Assembly (NCBI GenBank): GCA_028284675.1
Contig: JANQRI010000023.1
Span: 1-53,689 of the forward strand
DNA: 53,689 bases
Direction of reading: 5' to 3'
Source of the DNA: Gammaproteobacteria bacterium
GTDB taxonomy: Bacteria; Pseudomonadota; Gammaproteobacteria; HTCC5015
The notes under the pieces were generated by a model. That model worked only from the letters and a program-made list of their open reading frames with translations, had not been told where the DNA came from and ran no database searches. Made by a program: the position numbers and the translations under genes. Within the stretch, counting starts at the first letter, position 1; each line of letters begins with the position of its first letter. Positions 26,657-35,447 of the stretch are shown piece after piece.

Positions 26657-28048
26657 ATGAGTGAAAATATAAACTACCGAATCGAAAAAGACAGCCTGGG
26701 TGAATTGCAGGTACCGGCTGATGCATTGTATGCAGCTCAGACACAGCGTGCGGTACAGAATTTCCCAATCAGCGGTTTGAAAATGCCGCGTAGCTTTATT
26801 CGTGCGCTGGGCCTTATCAAGTGCGGCTGTGCATCAGTTAATCAGGAGCTTGGCTTGCTGGATTCAAGCATTTCCGAAGCGATACAAGCTGAGGCGTTTG
26901 CGGTTGCCGAGGGGCGTTATGATGACCATTTCCCGGTTGATGTATTTCAGACCGGCTCCGGTACCAGCAGTAATATGAATGCCAATGAAGTGATTGCTGC
27001 GCTTGCATCCCGAAGCCTGGGGGCTAAAGTGCATCCGAATGACCACGTTAATATGGGGCAAAGCTCCAATGATGTGATTCCGACGGGCATTCATGTAAGC
27101 GCCTCGCTGGAAATTGCTGAAGAGCTGTTGCCGTCACTGGAGCATTTGGCTTCCATTATTGAAAGCAGAAGCCGCAATTTTCAAAATACGGTAAAAACCG
27201 GCAGGACACATTTAATGGATGCGATGCCGGTAACACTGGGGCAGGAACTGGACGGCTGGGCCACCCAAATACGGTACAGTATCGCGCGTATCACCGGTAG
27301 CTTAGGGCGTTTGAGTGAGCTGGCATTGGGCGGCACTGCCGTGGGTACCGGTGTTAATGCCCACCGCGAGTTCGGCCCCCGCTTTGCATCGACACTCAGT
27401 ACGATGACCACGGTATCTTTCAGGGTAAAAAGTAATTACTTTGAGGGGCTGAGTGCACAGGACGCCGCTGTGGAGATGAGTGGTCAACTCAAAACGCTGG
27501 CGGTTAGCCTGATGAAAATCAGCAACGATTTGCGCTGGATGAACAGCGGGCCGCTGGCAGGTCTTGGAGAAATCGCATTGCCGGCACTTCAACCCGGTAG
27601 CAGCATTATGCCGGGGAAGGTTAATCCGGTTATTCCCGAGGCGGTTTCGATGGTTTGTGCGCAGGTCATCGGTAATGATGCGACGATTACGATGGCCGGG
27701 CAATCGGGCAATTTTCAACTCAATGTGATGTTGCCGGTTATTGCTTATAACCTGCTTCAAAGTATTGAGCTTCTGGCTAATGCCACGCGAGTGTTGGCTG
27801 ATAATGCGATTCGTGGTTTTGATGTAAACACCGAAAACCTGGAAGAGGCATTGGCACGAAACCCGATATTAGTAACCGCTTTGAACAATGTGATTGGTTA
27901 TGATCTCGGGGCAAAAATAGCAAAGCAGGCATATGCACAAAAACGACCGGTGCTTGAAGTGGCTACGGAGCTGAGTGGGCTCGACGCTGCAAAACTCAAA
28001 GAACTGCTTGACCCTGCGAAGCTGACCAAAGGTGGAATTTCCGGTTAA
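26657..28048 (+). CDS. fumC: Fumarate hydratase class II
   Basis: Iron-independent fumarase of the TCA cycle, converting fumarate to malate. The family signature GSSIMPGKVNPVIPEA is near residue 316 and the substrate-site segments TGSGTSSNMNANEV and GRTHLMDAMPVTLGQE are intact. The 463-residue length is normal. It is divergent from purB. Being free of Fe-S clusters it stays active under oxidative or iron stress, unlike the aconitase next door. Confidence 0.96.
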   Translation: MSENINYRIEKDSLGELQVPADALYAAQTQRAVQNFPISGLKMPRSFIRALGLIKCGCASVNQELGLLDSSISEAIQAEAFAVAEGRYDDHFPVDVFQTGSGTSSNMNANEVIAALASRSLGAKVHPNDHVNMGQSSNDVIPTGIHVSASLEIAEELLPSLEHLASIIESRSRNFQNTVKTGRTHLMDAMPVTLGQELDGWATQIRYSIARITGSLGRLSELALGGTAVGTGVNAHREFGPRFASTLSTMTTVSFRVKSNYFEGLSAQDAAVEMSGQLKTLAVSLMKISNDLRWMNSGPLAGLGEIALPALQPGSSIMPGKVNPVIPEAVSMVCAQVIGNDATITMAGQSGNFQLNVMLPVIAYNLLQSIELLANATRVLADNAIRGFDVNTENLEEALARNPILVTALNNVIGYDLGAKIAKQAYAQKRPVLEVATELSGLDAAKLKELLDPAKLTKGGISG

Positions 28049-28050
28049 TC

Positions 28051-28212
28051 TTTAGGGAAGCTCTGATTAATTCGTCCCTGAATAATCAGAGCACGAAAAA
28101 GAAAAAATGCGATTTTTCTTTTTCTTCATTTTTCAAACACTTAAAGTGTTTGAAAAATGGTGGTGCATCCCTGCGCCACAGAAAACTCTGAATAAATCAG
28201 AGTTTCCTTAGA
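28051..28212. repeat. Intergenic hairpin-array element 2
   Basis: A 162-base element starting three bases after the fumC stop. Terminal inverted repeats at 28051-28073 and 28190-28212 match at 19 of 23 positions. Internal hairpins are GCTCTGATTA/TAATCAGAGC, a 12-base GAAAAAGAAAAA stem, a 15-base CATTTTTCAAACACT stem and AAACTCTGA/TCAGAGTTT. The core GTGGTGCATCCCTGCGCCAC (28160-28179) is the reverse complement of the core of element 1 with few differences. It may also terminate fumC transcription. Confidence 0.8.
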
Positions 28213-28273
28213 TTTTGGTTATTTCAAAACACTGTTTTTTATGGTGCGAAAACCGGTGAAATATTACGGGTCA

Positions 28274-28358
28274 GATGCCGTTACATAAAAACGGCATCTT
28301 TACGGCGGTTACGCTATAATCCGGCCTGCTTTCGAGACAATGGTGCCGGATTATCCGG
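28274..28358 (+). promoter_or_regulatory. Putative acnA promoter region
   Basis: A nine-base-stem hairpin (GATGCCGTT/AACGGCATC, 28274-28298) followed by TTTA is just upstream of a consensus TATAAT at 28315-28320. A perfect palindrome CCGGATTATCCGG at 28346-28358 lies between this box and the start codon and could be an operator. No good -35 box is visible, which hints at activator dependence. The rest of the 335-base gap is element 2. Confidence 0.45.
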
Positions 28359-28383
28359 TCATTTATAGCTTTAGAGGTCATCA

Positions 28384-31065
28384 ATGAAAAACAGTTTTAA
28401 CACGCGCCGTCAGCTTGAGGTCAAGGGCACCCGTTATGAGATTTATCATCTTGATACGCTGGGTGGCGGCGTATCCCGCTTACCGTATTCGCTGAAAATA
28501 CTTTTGGAAAATTTACTACGGTTTGAAGACGGCAGCAGCACGACCCCCGATGATATTGAGGCACTGGTTAACTGGAGCCCTCAGGCGGCACCCAGCCAGG
28601 AGATCGCGTTTACACCGAGTCGGGTGGTGATGCAGGATTTTACCGGTGTGCCGGCGATAGTGGATTTGGCCGCAATGCGTGATGCAATGAAAATTTTGGG
28701 CGGTGACCCTGATAAAATTAACCCCTTGTCTCCGGCTGAACTGGTGATCGATCACTCGGTACAGGTTGATCATTACGGTAACGCGCAGGCATTGGATTTG
28801 AATGCCGCAATTGAATATAAACGCAATCAGGAGCGCTATAGTTTTTTGCGTTGGGGCCAAAAATCTTTTCAGAATTTTCATGTTGTGCCCCCAAGCACCG
28901 GGATAGTGCATCAGGTCAACCTTGAGCACTTGGCCCGGGTTGTATTTGGCCAGGTCAATGGCGGGATTTTACAGGCCTATCCCGATACGCTGGTAGGTAC
29001 CGATTCCCATACTACAATGATTAATGGTGTCGGTGTGCTGGGTTGGGGTGTCGGCGGTATTGAGGCTGAAGCAGCGATGCTGGGGCAACCGGTTACCATG
29101 TTGATTCCTCAAGTGGTTGGTTTCAGATTAAATGGTGAACTGCCGGAAGGCGCGACAGCGACGGACCTGGTGTTGACCGTAACCGAAATGCTGCGCCGTC
29201 ATGGTGTGGTGGGTAAGTTTGTCGAATTTTTTGGGGATGGGCTGGAATACCTCTCATTGGCCGATCGGGCAACGATAGCAAATATGGCACCTGAGTACGG
29301 TGCGACGTGCGGTATTTTTCCGGTTGATGGCGAAACATTAAATTACCTGCGCCTGACCAACCGGAGTGATGATCAGGTCGCGCTGGTTGAAGCCTATGCG
29401 AAAGAGCAGGGTCTATGGCGTGAGCAGGGTGCGTCGCCGGCTGAGTACAGTGCAGTATTGGAGCTGGATTTGAGCACGGTGGTTCCAAGCCTCGCCGGTC
29501 CCAAACGCCCACAGGATCGTATTCCATTAAACACAGCCGGTGAAACTATCGGTAATGCATTACAAACCATGCAGGCTGAGCGGGGTGATAACAAGCAAAC
29601 CAGTGCTGCAGTCCATTTTAACGGGCAGGATTTTCAGCTCGAAGATGGCGCAGCGGTCATTGCTGCAATTACCAGCTGTACCAATACCTCGAATCCGAGT
29701 GTAGTCATCGGTGCCGGTCTGTTGGCCAAAAAAGCGGTTGAGCGCGGTATCACAGTCAAACCCTGGGTGAAAACATCTTTGGCTCCGGGCTCTCTGGTTG
29801 TGACTGAATACTTGAAGAAATCGGGTTTGCTGACCTATCTGGAGCAATTAGGTTTTAATGTTGTCGGTTATGGCTGCACAACCTGCATTGGCAACTCCGG
29901 ACCATTGCCGGATGAAATCTCCAAAGCAATTCAGAGCAACAAGCTGGTTGTGTCTTCGGTGCTTTCCGGAAACCGTAATTTTGAAGGCCGGATTCATCAG
30001 GATGTCAGAATGAATTTTCTGGCTTCGCCGCCACTGGTGGTTGCATATGCAATTGCCGGCAAGACCAATCTTGACCCATACAATGAGCCGCTGACCCAGG
30101 ATCAAAACGGAAATGACGTTTACCTGAAAGATATCTGGCCCTCTGCGAAGGAAATCAATGATACGGTCGGTGAGACGGTTACAAAAGATATGTTTGCGCA
30201 AAGCTATGCAAATGTATTTGCCGGCGACAGTCGCTGGGGCAAAATTGAGAGCCCTGAAGGTGCATTGTTTGCCTGGAAGCCGGATTCAACCTATATACGG
30301 CATGCGCCTTATTTTGAAAAAATGGGACTGCAGCCTGAAGATATTAAGCCGATCAAAGCTGCCCGCTGCCTGGCGAAGCTGGGTGATTCGGTTACCACAG
30401 ACCATATTTCTCCTGCCGGCGCGATCAAAGAGGATTCGCCTGCCGGGCGTTACCTGATTGAACATGGTGTCAGTAAAGCGGATTTTAATTCTTACGGTTC
30501 ACGCCGTGGTAACCATGAAGTCATGGTGCGGGGTACATTTGCAAACGTACGTCTGCGAAACCAATTGGCTCCCGGTACTGAGGGTGGGTGGACACGGTTT
30601 CAACCTGATGACCAGGAAATGAGTATATATGATGCGTCGGTAAAATATGCTGAGCAGGGTACTGGGTTGATTGTGTTGGCCGGAAAAGAGTATGGCACCG
30701 GCTCTTCGCGGGACTGGGCAGCCAAAGGTTCATTGCTGTTGGGTATTCGGGCAGTGATAGTCGAAAGCTTCGAACGTATACACCGTTCCAATCTGGTGGG
30801 TATGGGCGTTTTACCGTTACAGTTCAAACCGGGGGAGAGCCATGAAAGCCTGGGTTTGACCGGCAAAGAGGTTTACGATTTCAGCGGTCTCGAGTCGGGT
30901 GCGAAAGAGCTTGGCGTTGTTGCTACAGCGGATGATGGCAGCAAAAAAGAGTTTTCCGTTGATGTTCGTATCGATACCCCAAAAGAGTGGGACTACTATA
31001 CAAATGGCGGAATTCTGCAGTTTGTGTTGCGCCAGATTATCAATAAGAGCCGTCAGGCTGCATAA
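28384..31065 (+). CDS. acnA: Aconitate hydratase A
   Basis: Fe-S enzyme isomerising citrate to isocitrate; the AcnA type is the monomeric, stress-stable form related to iron regulatory proteins. The 893-residue protein has the 4Fe-4S ligands in TSCTNTSNPS and GYGCTTCIGNSGPL, the substrate loop GTDSHTTMINGVGVLG, and the swivelling C-terminal domain with GTGSSRDWAAKG and SFERIHRSNLVGMG. The length is normal. It lies 10 kb from icd; the products of fumC, acnA and icd belong to the same cycle but are not one operon. Confidence 0.97.
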   Translation: MKNSFNTRRQLEVKGTRYEIYHLDTLGGGVSRLPYSLKILLENLLRFEDGSSTTPDDIEALVNWSPQAAPSQEIAFTPSRVVMQDFTGVPAIVDLAAMRDAMKILGGDPDKINPLSPAELVIDHSVQVDHYGNAQALDLNAAIEYKRNQERYSFLRWGQKSFQNFHVVPPSTGIVHQVNLEHLARVVFGQVNGGILQAYPDTLVGTDSHTTMINGVGVLGWGVGGIEAEAAMLGQPVTMLIPQVVGFRLNGELPEGATATDLVLTVTEMLRRHGVVGKFVEFFGDGLEYLSLADRATIANMAPEYGATCGIFPVDGETLNYLRLTNRSDDQVALVEAYAKEQGLWREQGASPAEYSAVLELDLSTVVPSLAGPKRPQDRIPLNTAGETIGNALQTMQAERGDNKQTSAAVHFNGQDFQLEDGAAVIAAITSCTNTSNPSVVIGAGLLAKKAVERGITVKPWVKTSLAPGSLVVTEYLKKSGLLTYLEQLGFNVVGYGCTTCIGNSGPLPDEISKAIQSNKLVVSSVLSGNRNFEGRIHQDVRMNFLASPPLVVAYAIAGKTNLDPYNEPLTQDQNGNDVYLKDIWPSAKEINDTVGETVTKDMFAQSYANVFAGDSRWGKIESPEGALFAWKPDSTYIRHAPYFEKMGLQPEDIKPIKAARCLAKLGDSVTTDHISPAGAIKEDSPAGRYLIEHGVSKADFNSYGSRRGNHEVMVRGTFANVRLRNQLAPGTEGGWTRFQPDDQEMSIYDASVKYAEQGTGLIVLAGKEYGTGSSRDWAAKGSLLLGIRAVIVESFERIHRSNLVGMGVLPLQFKPGESHESLGLTGKEVYDFSGLESGAKELGVVATADDGSKKEFSVDVRIDTPKEWDYYTNGGILQFVLRQIINKSRQAA

Positions 31066-31077
31066 AATCACTTTTAC

Positions 31078-31101
31078 GGAGCCGGTGTTATAACCGGCTC
31101 C
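31078..31101 (+). terminator. Hairpin after acnA
   Basis: A nine-base stem GGAGCCGGT/ACCGGCTCC with a six-base loop, 12 bases after the stop codon. There is no U tract, so it may stabilise the 3' end rather than terminate. Confidence 0.5.
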
Positions 31102-31235
31102 GGTCACCAAAGCCCGGGGCATTCTGCCCTCAAGAATATCTTCCTTGTGTAGATAATATGACATAGAGCGCTGTTTCCGTGGCTGCTCTTTTGTAAAGCT
31201 ACGGTCGATCGATTGTCATCACAAGGTTATTTAGA

Positions 31236-32252
31236 TTGAGTTTATTTGCGAGCACAGACACAGCCCGGGGCGAAGCCTCTCCTGTATCCCAGGATGTAAC
31301 CGAGCAGCAGACTGATCTGTTGTTCGGATTAATCCATGTCGGCCCGAATTTGCTGCACCAGTTTTTAGATGCAACCGAGCGTGATATCTGCCTGATCAAG
31401 GAATTTTTCAGCGACCCTGAATCTGCAAAAGATTACCGTTCGATGATCGATTCGATCCTGCGTGTGACACACGGTATAAAGGGCAGTGCAACCCTATTTG
31501 ATTTGACGCTTTACACAAGACAGATTGAAGATATTGAGGGTGAATTGGTCAGGTTGAAAAACAATAATTCGCCATTGAGCATAGAAAGTTTCTCGATGGT
31601 TATCGAAGTAATTGATGCAACGGAAAAAGCCCTGCTGGAAACACAAAACTTATTGCAGGAATTGATTCGTGCCAAATTGCCGGCGGCAAATGAGATTACG
31701 AAAACACAGGTTTTTATCCAAAATGCTTCATCACTAATAGTTGAATTTGGGCAGGCGACAAAAAAGAAAGTGATACTGCACTATGGCGCATTTGATTTGG
31801 ATATGTTGCCGGAAAAATACTATCAGTTGTCGGTTGATATATTTGTACAGCTGATACGCAATGCATTGGCGCATGCTATTGAACCACCGGCTGAGAGGAG
31901 CCTGGCCGGTAAACATGAATGTGGCAATTTGTATTTGACTTGTGAGCGAACAGATACCTTCTATCAGTTATCAGTGCAGGATGATGGTAATGGCCTGGAC
32001 CTTCAGAGACTTAAACGCCAGGTGACAGATACAGATGATGATACCAAACCATCTGCAATTAAAGCCGGTGTAAAACTAGCCAAGCTTATATTTCAGCCGG
32101 GTTTTTCAACAATGAAAACAGCATCAAAGGAAGGTGGCCGTGGCGTTGGTTTGGATATGGTGCACCAACTGGTATCTGATGCTGATGGCAGTATTGAGTT
32201 TAAATTCAGCCCGGGTAATGGCTGCCTTTTTAAAGTCTACTTACCCTTATAG
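31236..32252 (+). CDS. CheA-like Hpt-ATPase signalling protein without dimerisation or CheW-binding domains
   Basis: 338 residues. Residues 25-145 form an Hpt domain with the phospho-accepting His79 in THGIKGSATLF. Residues 160-338 form a CheA-type ATPase with N box (QLIRNALAHAIEPPAERSLAGK), DDGNGL and GGRGVGLDM. The P2, P3 and P5 domains of CheA are missing, so it cannot dimerise or bind CheW in the usual way. No ATG is available at the start; TTG 31236 is preceded by AAGG at suitable spacing, and an upstream stop at 31194 limits the frame. It leads a three-gene set with a winged-helix-like protein and a Nudix hydrolase. Confidence 0.75.
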   Translation: MSLFASTDTARGEASPVSQDVTEQQTDLLFGLIHVGPNLLHQFLDATERDICLIKEFFSDPESAKDYRSMIDSILRVTHGIKGSATLFDLTLYTRQIEDIEGELVRLKNNNSPLSIESFSMVIEVIDATEKALLETQNLLQELIRAKLPAANEITKTQVFIQNASSLIVEFGQATKKKVILHYGAFDLDMLPEKYYQLSVDIFVQLIRNALAHAIEPPAERSLAGKHECGNLYLTCERTDTFYQLSVQDDGNGLDLQRLKRQVTDTDDDTKPSAIKAGVKLAKLIFQPGFSTMKTASKEGGRGVGLDMVHQLVSDADGSIEFKFSPGNGCLFKVYLPL

Positions 32253-32278
32253 ATTAAGGTGATAACGGAGTTTTGCTT

Positions 32279-32743
32279 ATGCCTTCAAAGGATAATATTG
32301 TTGTGGAGGAGGTTGAAAACCTGGAGTTTCCGGTTGCTGGAAGTATACAAAGTAAAATCCCAGCCCCGGGTTTTTCTACAAGTGGTGTGCCTCAAACACT
32401 ATATGAAATTTATAAAAAAAAGAAATTCAGAATGCTGCGTGAAGCAAAGCAGCGAATGAAAACGATTCTATTGGAAAGTGATACCTGGAATGTTTTGTGG
32501 CAGATCGATGGTAAAAACTCAGTGGAAAGTATTGCATCCAATCTGGCGATGCCGGTCGAAGAGGTTATTTATCATACTGAAAGCCTGAGAATGATCGGCA
32601 TCATATGTGCGGTTGATGCGATATATTTACCGGATTTCATTCAGGAAAAAACCAATAAAGCCGGGGGTAACCAGCTTAGGCGCAAGGGTGATGCGGATAT
32701 CGAGCCTGATGATGTAACTGAGCTTGACTATACACAATTATAA
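32279..32743 (+). CDS. Winged-helix-like protein of unknown function
   Basis: 154 residues. Residues 20-60 are low-complexity and basic (QTLYEIYKKKKFRMLREAK). Residues 65-115 have the pattern of a winged helix found in PqqD-like and DUF4388-linked proteins (VLWQIDGKNSVESIASNLAM...EEVIYHTESLRMIGII). The C-terminal tail is acidic. ATG 32279 has CGGAG at the right distance. It follows the CheA-like gene by 26 bases and may be the output or target of its phosphorelay, which is inference only. Confidence 0.6.
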   Translation: MPSKDNIVVEEVENLEFPVAGSIQSKIPAPGFSTSGVPQTLYEIYKKKKFRMLREAKQRMKTILLESDTWNVLWQIDGKNSVESIASNLAMPVEEVIYHTESLRMIGIICAVDAIYLPDFIQEKTNKAGGNQLRRKGDADIEPDDVTELDYTQL

Positions 32744-32783
32744 GAAGGCGTTTTGAGATATTACTTAAGCAGGATTAAGGAAA

Positions 32784-33203
32784 ATGACATATAAGGAAAT
32801 TGGCGCATTTGCATATTACATAAAAAATAAAAAACTCATGGTCGTATTGGTCACCAACAGTAGCGGAAGGCAGTGGATTCTTCCGAAAGGGCACATTGAA
32901 ACAGACTTATCGCGTAAGCAGGTGGCATTAACTGAAGCTTATGAAGAAGCCGGCATCATTGGTAATATTGCGCCATTTGGATATAAAGAAATAAGTTTTA
33001 AACGTAAAGAACGCAATATATGTTTGCGGGTTTATCCGGTTAAGATTAAAAAGGTATTGAATAAGTGGCCGGAGTGGCACTCACGGGAGAGAGTGGTTCT
33101 GCCCGCTGAAAAAGCAGCCAGTGTTGTGCATAAAAAAGCACTGAGTTCCTGTATAAAGTTTTTTTCAGATGAAATCCTTACGCGCCCGGCATTGGTTGCG
33201 TAG
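32784..33203 (+). CDS. Nudix hydrolase with altered Nudix box
   Basis: 139-residue cytosolic Nudix protein of the small diphosphoinositol/Ap4A type (FAYYIKNKKLMVVLVT, WILPKGHIE). The catalytic tail of the Nudix box is intact (TEAYEEAGI, with EE and G), but the first Glu is Leu and the conserved Arg before Glu is Thr. It is the third gene behind the CheA-like and winged-helix genes, 40 bases downstream, with AAGG before ATG 32784. The substrate cannot be read from sequence. Confidence 0.8.
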   Translation: MTYKEIGAFAYYIKNKKLMVVLVTNSSGRQWILPKGHIETDLSRKQVALTEAYEEAGIIGNIAPFGYKEISFKRKERNICLRVYPVKIKKVLNKWPEWHSRERVVLPAEKAASVVHKKALSSCIKFFSDEILTRPALVA

Positions 33204-33220
33204 ATCAATCCGGTTTCAGC

Positions 33221-33778
33221 TTATTCTGCCGGCTCTATTGAGAAACCACTGATATCGAGTTTGGGCTCAGGGGTTGTCGTAGGTGGCGCCAAGGGTTTTT
33301 CATCAGTCGAGAAACTGAGCCCGCTGGTATCGGGAATTTCAGGCTGGATTTCGACGCTTTCAACCAGTATTTCACCTGCCTCGGCCATATTAAGTCCGGA
33401 AAGATCTGCAGGCACAGCGAGGTTAACGATATCTCTGCCATAATTGCGTGCTGAGGCGCCCTGTTGAGTGCCGGAAGATGGTTGTTGAGCAGGTGTTTTT
33501 TCTTTAACCTGTGTATTCTGAGGCGGTGCTGCAGTATTGGTTTGCTCAGCACTGATAATTTTGCAAATTGCCCCGGCTTTTTGTAAAGCGGTGACATATT
33601 TGTTCGCAAGTTGTTTGTCTACATTGCGTTTTATCGCAATCGGTTTACCGCTGAACAGTGATTCGACCTGGGAGCCGTTCATTTTAAACATCGCGGCAAG
33701 ATTGGCTTTTACCTGCTCCAGCGGTAAATCCCCGGTTAACCGGCCTTCAAAAATAACGTTTAATTTTTCCGTATCCAC
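33221..33778 (-). CDS. Conserved hypothetical protein with a small N-terminal domain and Pro-rich linker
   Basis: 185 residues. Residues 1-75 form a compact domain (VIFEGRLTGDLPLEQVKANLAAMF, SLFSGKPIAIKRNVD, ALQKAGAICKI) that I recognise from other unannotated gammaproteobacterial proteins, where it is often followed by a membrane segment. Here it is followed by a Gln/Pro/Thr-rich linker (80-115) and a tail with repeated LSGLN, SGLSFS, ISGFSI short motifs. No catalytic motif is seen. It is convergent with the Nudix gene and 85 bases downstream of mnmA in the same orientation. Confidence 0.65.
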   Translation of the reverse strand: MDTEKLNVIFEGRLTGDLPLEQVKANLAAMFKMNGSQVESLFSGKPIAIKRNVDKQLANKYVTALQKAGAICKIISAEQTNTAAPPQNTQVKEKTPAQQPSSGTQQGASARNYGRDIVNLAVPADLSGLNMAEAGEILVESVEIQPEIPDTSGLSFSTDEKPLAPPTTTPEPKLDISGFSIEPAE

Positions 33779-33863
33779 ACCAGTCTTATAAACCGCAGAT
33801 TAATTGAATGTACAAAAACACTTTCGGCATTGTAACGACTCGCCTTTAATAATCAACAGGCTT

Positions 33864-34967
33864 TTAAGCATCCAGATTGAAAGCGTGTTCAATAATACCG
33901 CCACCGAGGCAAATATCATTTTGATAAAAAACCACGGACTGCCCGGGGCTTACCGCGCGTTGCGATTTGTTGAACTGAATCACACTATGTTGTTGTGAGT
34001 CCAGGCTAATGGTGCAGTCCTGGTCCTCCTGGCGGTAACGAATTTTTGCTTTACACTTATACGGCCATTTTGTTGGCGGGGTATTTATCCAATGAATATG
34101 TTTACTACTCAAATGTGTATTGTAAAGAGCGGGATGGTTATCGCCTTGTACAACCGTCAATACATTGTTTTTTATATTTTTCTCAACCACATACCAGGGA
34201 GTTTCCCCGGCATTTTTAACCCCGCCGATCCCCAGACCCTGGCGCTGGCCAATGGTGTAATACGCCGCACCCTGATGTTTACCGATAATCTCGCCGTCAA
34301 GGGTTTTTATATCACCATGCGTGGCGGGTAAATACTTCGATAAAAAATCCCGGAATTTTCGTTCACCGATAAAGCAAATTCCTGTGCTGTCTTTTTTTTC
34401 ATGGTTGTCAAATCCGCACTCGGTTGCAATTGCCCGGACCGAAGACTTCTCTATTGAACCAAGAGGGAAAAGGCTGTGCTTCAACTCCTGCTGACTTAAC
34501 TGATGCAGAAAATAACTTTGATCTTTATTGCAATCAGTGCCTTTTTGCAGGTTATAAGAACCATTGTTTTCCTGTATGCGGGCGTAATGCCCGGTGGCTA
34601 TTTTGTCTGCCCCCAGCTTGAGTGCATAGTTGAGAAAGGCCGAAAATTTAATTTCTTTATTACAAATAATATCAGGGTTCGGCGTGCGGCCGGCCCTGTA
34701 CTCTCGCAGAAAGTCGCTGAATACACGGTCCCAGTATTGTTTCGCAAAATTAACCGAGTGTAATGGGATTTCCAATTCCTGACAGACTTGAGCAGCGTCT
34801 TCCAGGTCTTGCTGGGCAGTGCAATAAGCAACATCATCTGACTCTTCCCAGTTTTTCATGAACAGCCCTTCGACTTTATAGCCTTGCTCAAGCAATAACC
34901 GCGCAGCTACTGAAGAGTCTACGCCTCCGGACATGCCGATAATGACAAATTCACGTTTGGGAGCCAT
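33864..34967 (-). CDS. mnmA: tRNA-specific 2-thiouridylase MnmA
   Basis: Adds sulfur to U34 of tRNA-Lys, tRNA-Glu and tRNA-Gln. The N-terminal PP-loop is GMSGGVDSSVAARLL, the conserved cysteines lie in PDIICNKEIKF and STGICFIGERKF, and the C-terminal beta-barrel has SPGQSVVFYQNDICLGGGII. Length 367 residues, normal. It is immediately downstream of nudJ as in E. coli. Confidence 0.96.
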   Translation of the reverse strand: MAPKREFVIIGMSGGVDSSVAARLLLEQGYKVEGLFMKNWEESDDVAYCTAQQDLEDAAQVCQELEIPLHSVNFAKQYWDRVFSDFLREYRAGRTPNPDIICNKEIKFSAFLNYALKLGADKIATGHYARIQENNGSYNLQKGTDCNKDQSYFLHQLSQQELKHSLFPLGSIEKSSVRAIATECGFDNHEKKDSTGICFIGERKFRDFLSKYLPATHGDIKTLDGEIIGKHQGAAYYTIGQRQGLGIGGVKNAGETPWYVVEKNIKNNVLTVVQGDNHPALYNTHLSSKHIHWINTPPTKWPYKCKAKIRYRQEDQDCTISLDSQQHSVIQFNKSQRAVSPGQSVVFYQNDICLGGGIIEHAFNLDA

Positions 34968-35003
34968 AAAAACAGGTAATGCCTGGTAAACTAAAGCCCA
35001 GGC

Positions 35004-35447
35004 TTACAGATCAACCAGGAGCTCAAGAGGGTAGCGTTTCTGTTCAAGATAGTCTTCCACGCAACGCAGGACCATAGGACTTCGCAAGCGGGTCTGCTGT
35101 TGCTGCAGCTCGGTTTTATCCAGCCACAGGGCTCTTATGATACCTGTGTCCAATTTATGCTCCGCATCGAAAGATAACAGCTGTGCGAGGAAGCTGATCC
35201 TGAAAAAAGTGTCGCCATTGGAGCCGGCTCTCCAGCGGTAGAATGAAATAACAGCCTGTGGCTCAACATGCCAGCCGGTTTCTTCATAGGTTTCACGTTT
35301 TGCTGCAGCTATCAGGCTTTCGCCGTTTTCAACATGACCGGCAGGCTGGTTCAATACAATTTTACCGGCGGCTTTTTCCTCCACCAACAGGAATTTGCCA
35401 TCACGCTCTGTGATGGTGGCAACGGTGATATGGAGGTTGGGGTTCAT
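35004..35447 (-). CDS. nudJ: Phosphatase NudJ (Nudix)
   Basis: 147-residue Nudix pyrophosphatase, known in E. coli to act on thiamine pyrophosphate precursors and nucleoside di/triphosphates. The complete Nudix box is GHVENGESLIAAAKRETYEETGW. The gene is just upstream of mnmA, its characteristic neighbour. Its ATG overlaps the stop of the LysR gene by one base (TAATG on the minus strand), so regulator and nudJ are coupled. Confidence 0.92.
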   Translation of the reverse strand: MNPNLHITVATITERDGKFLLVEEKAAGKIVLNQPAGHVENGESLIAAAKRETYEETGWHVEPQAVISFYRWRAGSNGDTFFRISFLAQLLSFDAEHKLDTGIIRALWLDKTELQQQQTRLRSPMVLRCVEDYLEQKRYPLELLVDL

